From the NCBI RefSeq assembly GCF_016863275.1, contig NZ_BOOO01000008.1:124001-188000 (forward strand): a stretch of 64,000 nucleotides of DNA. The letters run 5' to 3'. Made by a program: the position numbers and the translations under genes. Below, piece by piece: positions 16,207-23,196 of this stretch. This stretch comes from Planotetraspora mira. Its GTDB lineage: Bacteria > Actinomycetota > Actinomycetes > Streptosporangiales > Streptosporangiaceae. Each line of letters opens with the position of its first letter. Position 1 is the stretch's first letter. A model generated the notes under the pieces. That model was not told the origin of the DNA. It worked only from the letters and a program-made list of their open reading frames with translations, and made no database searches.

Positions 16207-17681
16207 GCGTCACGTGTGCGGTCTGCGGCCAGGTCAACGCCGAAGGCACCCAGTTCTGCGTCAACCCCTCCTGCGGCGCGTACCTGCCGTGGGACCGGAC
16301 GGCGACCCACCGCCCACCCGCCCAGGAGCCGCCGCCACCGGACCAGCGGGGTTCGACCTCCCACCCGCCGCAGCCCGAGGCGCAACCGCAGACCGCCCGG
16401 CACGAGCGGGTGGAGCAGGAGCAGCGGTCGGGGGCGCGGATCGAGCTCGCCGATCCCACGCTCACGGTCGACCCGGGGCAGATCGCGGAGACCCAGGCGA
16501 CCATCCACAACACCGGGAACCGGGTGGAGCGGTTCCTGGTCCGCGTCTCCGGCCCCGCGGCGTCCTGGGCGAGCGTCGAGCCCGCCGACCTCACCGTCTA
16601 TCCCGGCCGTCCGGGTGTCTGCACCGTGAGGTTCGCGCCCTCCCGCCAGGCGGCCTCGTCCGCGGGCACGTGGAGCTTCGGTGTGCTCGCCGACTCGCAG
16701 GTCACCTCCGGCCTGCAGGCGAGCGCCGTCGGAGCGGTGCACCTGGGCGGTTACCGGTCGCTCACGCTGACGCTCGAACCGGGCGCCGCTCGCGGCGGGA
16801 GCCGTACGACGCAGACGCTGCTGATCGACAACCAGGGCAACGTTCCCGAGCGGTTACGGCTCACCGCGTCCGACACCGACGGGCTGCTGAGTTTCGAACT
16901 CCCGGCAGGCACGACCGTCGAGCCGGGCAGGTCGGCGGTCCCGTTCCAGGTGCACGCCCGGCAGGAATGGCTCGGCAAGCCGCAGCGGATTCCGTTCCAC
17001 ATCGTGGCCACACCGGAGGAGGGTCAGCCGGTGAGCGCCGACGGCGTACGGATCGTCCGGCCGCGGCTGGGCGTGCTGCCGCTGGTTCTGGCCGGCGCCC
17101 TGGTGGCCGTCCTCGCCGGGGGCCTGGCGCTCAACCTGCGGCCGTCCTCGTCCGAGACGGGTTCCGGCCCGATGGCGGTGGCGGGATCGCCCACGCAGGA
17201 GGACGCCTCTCCGGCGCCGGGGGTCACGATGCGGTCTCCCGAACCCCCCTCGCCGTCGCCTTCTCCCCCTCCGCCTCCATCACCATCACCATCACCGTCG
17301 CCGTCGCCGTCGCCGTCGCCACGGGTGAAGACCCCCGCACCTCCTCCGGTGAACCCCGCGTCGCAACTGCTCGTCGAGTATCACCGGTCGGGCGGCTTCG
17401 CCGGGTTCGCCGATCGGATCACGGTGTTCGGGGACGGCCGCGCCACGGTCACCCGGGTGACGACCAACGTGGACACCACACTCACGCCCGAGGAGTTGGC
17501 CGGGCTCACCGAGAATCTCGGGCGACTGGAGCTCGGCGAACCCGCGCCGGAGCCCGGCGGGGCCGACCACATCACGTACGAGCTGATCGTGAACGGTGAG
17601 CGGTCCGTCCGTTACGACGCCCTGCCGCAGGACTGGCAGGACGTGACGGCCATCCTCGACCAGGTGATCGAGCGCCAGTAG
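16203..17681 (+). CDS. Zinc-ribbon/Ig-like membrane protein 3 with emfourin-like C-terminal domain
   Basis: 492 residues. Zinc ribbon (CAVCG, CVNPSCG), a Pro/Gln-rich linker, two Ig-like domains (IHNTGNRVERFLVRV; IDNQGNVPERLRL) and a transmembrane helix VLPLVLAGALVAVLAGGLAL near residues 288-310. A Ser-Pro repeat follows, then a C-terminal domain (about 384-492) with RSGGFAGFADRITVF, LTPEELAGLTENL and ITYELIVNGE. That pattern resembles emfourin, the protealysin inhibitor family, and related SGGFAG extracytoplasmic domains; the match is by eye only. It is the last gene before a hairpin. Confidence 0.85.
   Translation: MSVTCAVCGQVNAEGTQFCVNPSCGAYLPWDRTATHRPPAQEPPPPDQRGSTSHPPQPEAQPQTARHERVEQEQRSGARIELADPTLTVDPGQIAETQATIHNTGNRVERFLVRVSGPAASWASVEPADLTVYPGRPGVCTVRFAPSRQAASSAGTWSFGVLADSQVTSGLQASAVGAVHLGGYRSLTLTLEPGAARGGSRTTQTLLIDNQGNVPERLRLTASDTDGLLSFELPAGTTVEPGRSAVPFQVHARQEWLGKPQRIPFHIVATPEEGQPVSADGVRIVRPRLGVLPLVLAGALVAVLAGGLALNLRPSSSETGSGPMAVAGSPTQEDASPAPGVTMRSPEPPSPSPSPPPPPSPSPSPSPSPSPSPRVKTPAPPPVNPASQLLVEYHRSGGFAGFADRITVFGDGRATVTRVTTNVDTTLTPEELAGLTENLGRLELGEPAPEPGGADHITYELIVNGERSVRYDALPQDWQDVTAILDQVIERQ
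17277..17320. repeat. Hexanucleotide microsatellite encoding Ser-Pro repeats
   Basis: An uninterrupted run of hexamers, first of the CACCAT type and then of the CGCCGT type, encodes alternating Ser and Pro between the membrane helix and the emfourin-like domain. Such tracts change length by slippage and act as stiff extended spacers. Confidence 0.85.
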
Positions 17682-17694
17682 GGGTGCCGTGCCC

Positions 17695-17720
17695 GAAGGG
17701 GCGGTCTCCGCCGCCCCTTC
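17695..17720 (+). terminator. Perfect hairpin ending the first eCIS operon
   Basis: GAAGGGGCGG at 17695-17704 pairs perfectly with CCGCCCCTTC at 17711-17720 over a 6-nt loop. It starts 13 nt after the stop of the third zinc-ribbon gene and separates it from the DUF4157 gene. Confidence 0.75.
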
Positions 17721-17797
17721 GTACGGACCTCCGGTCCTTCTTGCCCGCTGCGGAGCATGTCAGCGTCGGGGAGACGACACTGCTCCCAGGGGGCGCT

Positions 17798-18439
17798 ATG
17801 CACAGGCATGCCGGTGACCTCGGCGCGGAGTTCCGGCCGCCGGGCGACCGCGCGCGAGCCGACGAGGGGGCGGCTCTCGAGGCGGGGGGAATGGATCCGC
17901 GCGGCCTGCTCGGCCTGCAGCGCACGGCGGGCAACGCGGCGGTCAGCGGGATGCTGGAGGAGGAACGCTCGCCGGTCCACGATGTGATCTCCTCGGGCGG
18001 TCAGGCCCTCGACCACGAGGTCAGGGCCGACATGGAGGGCAGGTTCGGCGCGGACTTCTCCGACGTGCGGATCCACACGGGCGAGCAGGCCCGGCACTCG
18101 GCCACCTCCGTGAACGCCCAGGCGTACACGGTCGGGTCGAATGTCGTGTTCCAGCACTACGACCCGTCCTCCGACGCCGGCCGTCACATGCTCGCCCACG
18201 AGCTCACGCACGTCATCCAGCAGCGCAACGGCCCGGTGGACGGCACGGAGGCGGGGGGCGGCGTGCGGGTCAGCGACCCGTCCGACCGCTTCGAGCGCGA
18301 GGCCTCGGCCACCGCCGACCACGTGATGTCGGCGCCTGCCCCCGCCGTTCAGCGCGAGGAGGCGCCGGAGGAAGAGGAGCCGACGGCCCAGACGTACGTC
18401 CAGCGCCAGGAAGAACCCGAGGAAGAGCAGGCGGAGTAG
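17798..18439 (+). CDS. DUF4157 (eCIS core domain) protein
   Basis: 213 residues. The DUF4157 domain spans about residues 60-150, with MEGRFGADFSDVRIHTGEQA and MLAHELTHVIQQ; the HExxH zinc-peptidase motif is intact near residues 132-136. DUF4157 is a hallmark of eCIS loci. Upstream lies LLGLQRTAGNAAVSGML near residue 40; the tail is acidic and Gln-rich with repeated QR(E/Q)E motifs. The ATG at 17798 has AGGGGG just upstream. No downstream catalytic Glu or further domain is obvious, so it may bind metal, process cargo or serve as a loading factor. Two bases separate it from the effector gene. Confidence 0.9.
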   Translation: MHRHAGDLGAEFRPPGDRARADEGAALEAGGMDPRGLLGLQRTAGNAAVSGMLEEERSPVHDVISSGGQALDHEVRADMEGRFGADFSDVRIHTGEQARHSATSVNAQAYTVGSNVVFQHYDPSSDAGRHMLAHELTHVIQQRNGPVDGTEAGGGVRVSDPSDRFEREASATADHVMSAPAPAVQREEAPEEEEPTAQTYVQRQEEPEEEQAE

Positions 18440-18441
18440 CC

Positions 18442-20409
18442 GTGCGCGCGCACACGGAACGCGGACACTCCTCGGACGACGAGACCCGGGCGGCGAAGCG
18501 GACGGCGCAAGCGTCCGACGAGGGGCTCGCCCACCTGCAGAGGGCAGCCGGCAACACCGCGGTGCGAGGCCTGATGTCACGGGCTCCCGCACTCCAGTCA
18601 CCGGCCGTTCAGACCGCGCCGCCCACGTCGGCGCCGCCCGCCGCCGAGAACGCGGCCAAGTCCCCCGTCGCGACTCTCACCGAGCAGGTCGTCGCGGGCC
18701 AGTTCAAAGAGGCGCTGCTCTACCTCAACGGGCTTCCGATCGAGTACATGCTGGACTACCTGGAGAAGCTGGGTTTCGCCAACGCGAGCTACCTGCTGGC
18801 CAACCTGGGGACGGTGGCCGGGCTCGGAGGTCCTTCGGTCGCCCGGCTGGAAGCGGCGATTCGCACGACCGGCATCCGGCAGACGGGCACCTTCTCCGAC
18901 CTGCTGATCCCCCTGCTGGATGCACTCAGCCGATCCGGGCTGCGTCAGCACTTCTCTGATCAGTACCTCGCGATCCGTGCCAAGGTGCGGCCACCTGCAG
19001 GCGGCTGGAACACACTCCTCCATCAGTATTTCGAGATGGCCCACCTGGGACCACTCGTCGAGTTGACGGTGGCGGACGACGTCTTCCGGGTGCTCGACTT
19101 CCTGCCCACCGCCGAGACGAACCAGGCGGTGAGCGCTCTCGGGCAGTCCGAACTGATCCTCCTCCTCAAGAACGGCCGGAGCGCCGACCGCTTCCCCGAA
19201 GGCGACCGGGTCAAGGCGTCGCTCGACGCCACCTGGCGCGCACAGTTCCCGGGGGTGGAACCACCCTGGCCGAAGGCGCCGACCGTCTCGGGACGGAACG
19301 TCGCGGCGATGTCCACGATGGACAAGCTCGCCGAATCGATCCGACGGTCCGAGAAGTACGGCGGAGCCGAGGTCAGCGGGAAGCTGGAGGAACTGCTCGC
19401 GCCCGCGTCTCTCGCGATGATCGCGGGCACGACGATCCTGTTCGCGGTGCTGGAGATGGGCACCGGTGGAACCGCCGGCCTCGTCATGCTCGGACTGTCG
19501 GCGTTGATGGTGGGCCCGGAGGTCTACACCATCGCCGGAGACATCAAGGCGTTCATCACCACGGCGGCCGGCGCAAACGACGAGATGGACCTCGACCTGG
19601 CCGGAAGCCATTTCGCCAAGGCGGCTGTGGCGATCAGCATCGACATCCTGATCGCCGTCCTGCTGCACAAACCGACCAAGATGGCGACTCCCAAGATCCA
19701 GGCGGGAGCGCGGGCGGCGGGCGAGTTCCTGAAGACCGCGGTGCCGATGCGGGGACAACGTCAACTGGTCCCGGCCCTCGTCATGGCCGGGGACGGACCG
19801 CGCTTCGTCCAGGCCTCGCCCGAACAACTGGCGGTGCTCGAGTCGACGGGAGGGCCGGCGCCTGCTCCGTTCGAGCAGCTCAGCGACTCCGCACTGAGAA
19901 AGTTGGCCACGACGGACAAGGCCGCCGCAGAGGCACTCATCAGACGCTACTGGACGATGCCGAAGAAGAAGCTGCAGGGCAAGGCCAGGAACGGCGACGG
20001 GACGGCGCAGTACGTGCTGGAACAGCGGATCAACCCCAATGACGAGGCACTGCGGAAGGCGCAGGGCAGCGACTACCGTCCCCCTCACACCGCCGAAGTG
20101 ATCGTCACTCGGCCCGGCGTGGGCGAGGTCTCGAGGGACACGCTCAACAGCGGCAACATGACGGACCTCGAGGCCGCGGAGGGATGGCCGGAGAGCGCGC
20201 TGCTCACCCACACGGAGGCGCGTGCCGTACGCAATCCGGACCTGCAGCGCGGCGACACCATGACCATCATGGGGCAGTACGACCCCTGCGGGTCCTGTGT
20301 CGCACGGATGCGGCTGGCGGCCGACCGGCTCGGCATCCGGATCGACTACCACTGGATGGGCGGGCACAGATCCTTCGAGCCGATGACCCTCGTCAGAGGA
20401 CCGCGATAG
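18442..20409 (+). CDS. Candidate eCIS effector with C-terminal deaminase-like domain
   Basis: 655 residues from a GTG two bases after the DUF4157 stop. Near residue 32 it carries HLQRAAGNTAVRGLM, matching the motif in the DUF4157 protein. The middle is helical and includes a hydrophobic region, LMIAGTTILFAVLEMGTG-like through ALMVGPEVYTIAG. The C-terminus shows HTEARAV near residue 589 and GQYDPCGSC near residue 614. This is the HxE plus PCxxC zinc signature of the cytidine-deaminase-like fold used by many bacterial toxins, by eye closest to Pput_2613-like members. No immunity gene follows. The target, nucleic acid or nucleotide, is unknown. Confidence 0.8.
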   Translation: MRAHTERGHSSDDETRAAKRTAQASDEGLAHLQRAAGNTAVRGLMSRAPALQSPAVQTAPPTSAPPAAENAAKSPVATLTEQVVAGQFKEALLYLNGLPIEYMLDYLEKLGFANASYLLANLGTVAGLGGPSVARLEAAIRTTGIRQTGTFSDLLIPLLDALSRSGLRQHFSDQYLAIRAKVRPPAGGWNTLLHQYFEMAHLGPLVELTVADDVFRVLDFLPTAETNQAVSALGQSELILLLKNGRSADRFPEGDRVKASLDATWRAQFPGVEPPWPKAPTVSGRNVAAMSTMDKLAESIRRSEKYGGAEVSGKLEELLAPASLAMIAGTTILFAVLEMGTGGTAGLVMLGLSALMVGPEVYTIAGDIKAFITTAAGANDEMDLDLAGSHFAKAAVAISIDILIAVLLHKPTKMATPKIQAGARAAGEFLKTAVPMRGQRQLVPALVMAGDGPRFVQASPEQLAVLESTGGPAPAPFEQLSDSALRKLATTDKAAAEALIRRYWTMPKKKLQGKARNGDGTAQYVLEQRINPNDEALRKAQGSDYRPPHTAEVIVTRPGVGEVSRDTLNSGNMTDLEAAEGWPESALLTHTEARAVRNPDLQRGDTMTIMGQYDPCGSCVARMRLAADRLGIRIDYHWMGGHRSFEPMTLVRGPR

Positions 20410-20430
20410 TTCGGCGGACAAGGCGCGGGC

Positions 20431-20446
20431 CTGCCCCTTGGGGCAG
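20431..20446 (+). terminator. Short GC hairpin after effector gene
   Basis: CTGCCCC at 20431-20437 pairs with GGGGCAG at 20440-20446, realistically 6 bp with a 4-nt loop. It starts 22 nt after the effector stop and precedes the sheath operon. The remaining ~97 bp before the sheath start should contain a promoter, but I could not identify one with confidence. Confidence 0.5.
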
Positions 20447-20543
20447 CGGACGAGGGACCAAAGGGTGGGCGGGCGGACGCTGCGCTCCCGGCCTGGGCGT
20501 CTGATTCTGGATGCGGGACGAGATTCCGCGAACGGAGGCAAGG

Positions 20544-22058
20544 ATGCCCACATATCTGACCCCGGGTGTGTACGTCGAGGAGGTCGAGGCGGGCTCACGG
20601 CCGATCGAGGGGGTCGGTACGGCGGTCGCCGCGTTCGTCGGCTTCGCGGCGCTCGGGCCGTACAACACCGCGACCCTCGTCACGAGCTGGAGCCAGTTCA
20701 CCCAGACCTTCGGGGACTTCATCCCGGGGTGCAACCTCGCACACGCCGTTTACGGATATTTCCTGAACGGCGGCGGCACCTGCTACGTCGTCCGCATCGG
20801 CGGCGACGGCGCGGGGACCCTGCCGGAACCGCAGGCGATGCTCGGCACCTACCGCGTCGCCGCGAAGGAACTGGAGAACGGCAAGCCCGAGATCGTCGTC
20901 GAGGTGGCGCAGCCGGCCGGGCAGGAAGAGGCGGGCGACCGGTTCAACCTGGTCGTGAAGCGCGACGGCAAGGTCGAGGAGACCTACGAGGGCGTCACCG
21001 CCAAGCGCGGCAAGGACAACGTGGCGACCCAGGTGCAGAGCAAGTCCCGGCTGATCACGCTCGTGGACACCGGCACCACCGCCGCCGTGCCGTCGCCCCA
21101 GTCGGTCACCCTGCGGACGCCGCCGGCCCCCGCCGCCGTGCCCGACCACATCTCGGCCGACGACTACGTCGGCAACGTCGCGGAGCGCACGGGCTTCGGC
21201 GGCCTGGAGGCCGTCGACGAGATCACCATGGTGGCGGTGCCCGACCTGATGGGCGCCTACGAGCGGGGGGCGATCGACCTCGAGGGAGTGAAGGTCGTCC
21301 AGGACGCGATCATCGCGCACTGCGAGCTGATGGGCGACCGCATGGCGATCCTCGACGCGCCTCCCGGCATGACGGCCCACCAGGTGAAGGAATGGCGCAC
21401 CGACCTGGCCGGATACGACAGCAAGTACGCCACGCTCTACTACCCCTGGGTCAAGATCTTCGACCCGGCGGTGAACGCCACCCGGTTCCTGCCGCCCAGC
21501 GGCCACGTCGCCGGGATCTGGGCGCGCAGCGACGCCACGCGCGGTGTGCACAAGGCCCCGGCCAACGAGGTCGTGCGCGGCGCGGTGGCCCTGCAGACCC
21601 AGCTCACCAAGGGTGAGCAGGAATTGCTGAACCCCATCGGGATCAACTGCATCCGGGCGTTCTCCGGCCGCGGGATCCGGATCTGGGGCGCGCGGACGTT
21701 GTCCTCCGACCCGGCCTGGCGCTACCTCAACGTGCGGCGCCTGTTCAACTACCTGGAGGAGTCGATCCTCACCGGCACCCAGTGGGTGGTGTTCGAGCCC
21801 AACGACGACGCCCTGTGGGCCCGGATCCGGCGTTCGATCAGCGCCTTCCTGATCCTCGGCTACCAGCAGGGCTCGCTGTTCGGCCGCACGCCCGACGAGG
21901 CCTTCTACGTCAAGTGCGACGGCGAGACGAACACCGCGGAGAGCATCGAGGCGGGACAGGTCATCTGCGAGATCGGCGTCGCCCCGGTGAAGCCGGCCGA
22001 GTTCGTGGTCTTCCGGCTCGCCCAGATATCGGGCGGCGCCGGCCTCATCGGCGAATAG
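20544..22058 (+). CDS. Contractile tail sheath protein
   Basis: 504 residues. The N-terminus MPTYLTPGVYVEEVEAGSRP and C-terminal SDPAWRYLNVRRLFNYLEES are classic phage-tail-sheath family signatures. The protein forms the outer contractile tube whose contraction drives the inner tube out. GGAGG about 5 nt before the ATG at 20544 supports the start. It is the only sheath gene in the cluster, whereas AFP and PVC carry three. It heads the structural operon. Confidence 0.97.
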   Translation: MPTYLTPGVYVEEVEAGSRPIEGVGTAVAAFVGFAALGPYNTATLVTSWSQFTQTFGDFIPGCNLAHAVYGYFLNGGGTCYVVRIGGDGAGTLPEPQAMLGTYRVAAKELENGKPEIVVEVAQPAGQEEAGDRFNLVVKRDGKVEETYEGVTAKRGKDNVATQVQSKSRLITLVDTGTTAAVPSPQSVTLRTPPAPAAVPDHISADDYVGNVAERTGFGGLEAVDEITMVAVPDLMGAYERGAIDLEGVKVVQDAIIAHCELMGDRMAILDAPPGMTAHQVKEWRTDLAGYDSKYATLYYPWVKIFDPAVNATRFLPPSGHVAGIWARSDATRGVHKAPANEVVRGAVALQTQLTKGEQELLNPIGINCIRAFSGRGIRIWGARTLSSDPAWRYLNVRRLFNYLEESILTGTQWVVFEPNDDALWARIRRSISAFLILGYQQGSLFGRTPDEAFYVKCDGETNTAESIEAGQVICEIGVAPVKPAEFVVFRLAQISGGAGLIGE

Positions 22059-22088
22059 CACCCCGAACAGCACTCAAGGAGTTAGGTG

Positions 22089-22532
22089 ATGGCACTCCCC
22101 GAGATGGACACCTCTGTCGGTCACTCCTTCGGCCTGGAGATCGACGGCATCGTCATCAAGCAGATCAGCGAGGTGTCCGGGCTCAAGATGGAGCAGGACG
22201 TCATCGACCTGCCGCAGAACACGGCCGACGGCAAGTTCATGCGCAAGAAGCTGCCCGGCCGTCCGAAGCCCGGAGAGGTGACGCTCTCGCGCGGTCTCAC
22301 GAACGACCAGAGCTTCGAGAAATGGGCCAAGGACGCCCAGTTCGGCAAGATGAAGGACGCCAGGAAGGGCGGCGCCATCATCGTGTACGACTTCGAGGGC
22401 GTCGCCATCAAGCGGTACAAGCTGCACAACGCCTGGCCGAAGAGCCTGGAGATCGGCACCCTCAAGGCCGGCGACACCACCGTGCTGATGGAGAAGCTCG
22501 TCATCGTGCACGAGGGGATGGAGCCCGCGTGA
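22089..22532 (+). CDS. Inner tube protein (T4 gp19-like), main
   Basis: 147 residues with the gp19-family pattern SVGHSFGLEIDGIVIKQISE at the start and KLVIVHEGMEPA at the end. It should polymerise as hexameric rings inside the sheath. AAGGAG at 22076-22081 lies 7 nt before the ATG at 22089; a GTG three bases earlier is in frame but less well placed. The following gene starts at its stop in a TGATG overlap. Confidence 0.96.
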   Translation: MALPEMDTSVGHSFGLEIDGIVIKQISEVSGLKMEQDVIDLPQNTADGKFMRKKLPGRPKPGEVTLSRGLTNDQSFEKWAKDAQFGKMKDARKGGAIIVYDFEGVAIKRYKLHNAWPKSLEIGTLKAGDTTVLMEKLVIVHEGMEPA

Positions 22533-23062
22533 TGCGCCGCACCGCCCCGGCCGCCATGTCGCCAGTGGGGATGTCCACTGCGGAGATGTCCGGCGTCGCC
22601 GTCCCGGGTGCGGGCGATCCCGGCAGGGCCGCGGCCGACACGGGCGACCACGCACAGGACGGCCGGCCGTACGGCGGGCCCCGGCGCGAGACCATGCGCA
22701 CGGAGTTCGCGTTCGAACTGCCCCGAGGCTACGTCGACGAGTACGGCACGGTCCACCGTGACGGCGTCATGCGTCTGGCCACCGCGCGGGACGAACTGGT
22801 CCCGCTCAGGGACGACCGGGTGCGCGAGAACCGCGCCTATCTCACGGTGGTTCTGCTCGGCCGGGTCGTCACGCGCATCGGGACCATCACCGACGTCCAT
22901 CCCGGGCTGATCGAGAACTTCTTCGCCTCCGATCTGGCCTTCCTGCAGGACCTGTACCGGCGGGTGAACAGCGAGGGCCAGTCGCGGGCGGCCGTCGCCT
23001 GCCCCGAGTGCCGCCACGAGTTCACGGTCGACCTCTCGGGCAGCCGCCTGGGGGAACCGTGA
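22532..23062 (+). CDS. Conserved eCIS tail protein with Met-rich N-terminal extension
   Basis: 176 residues. The conserved-looking part begins at MRTEFAFELPRGYVDEYG (residue 55) and includes LIENFFASDLAFLQDLYRRV and a CPECRHEF knuckle near the C-terminus. A protein of this kind sits between tube and DUF6760 in actinobacterial eCIS loci; its role may resemble a tail assembly chaperone. The first 54 residues are low-complexity and methionine-rich. The 1-nt TGATG overlap with the tube gene supports the upstream start; ATG 22694 is an alternative. Confidence 0.75.
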   Translation: MRRTAPAAMSPVGMSTAEMSGVAVPGAGDPGRAAADTGDHAQDGRPYGGPRRETMRTEFAFELPRGYVDEYGTVHRDGVMRLATARDELVPLRDDRVRENRAYLTVVLLGRVVTRIGTITDVHPGLIENFFASDLAFLQDLYRRVNSEGQSRAAVACPECRHEFTVDLSGSRLGEP

Positions 23063-23190
23063 CCGACCGGCTGTACGAGGAGATCACCTATCTCGCGTAC
23101 CACCTGCACTGGCCGCTCGACGACCTCCTCGACCTGGAGCATCACGAGCGCCGCCGGTTCGTCGCCGAGACCGGCCGGCTGGCCGGGTAG
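23059..23190 (+). CDS. DUF6760 small eCIS protein (Pvc6/Afp6-like position)
   Basis: Only 43 residues from a GTG at 23059 that overlaps the previous stop by 4 nt. The core, YEEITYLAYHLHWPLDDLLD followed by LEHHERRRFVAE, is the pattern I associate with DUF6760 proteins encoded beside tail genes. Despite its size the conserved aromatic and acidic residues indicate a real gene. Function is unknown; the position matches Afp6/Pvc6. Confidence 0.85.
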   Translation: MTDRLYEEITYLAYHLHWPLDDLLDLEHHERRRFVAETGRLAG

Positions 23191-23196
23191 GCCGCG

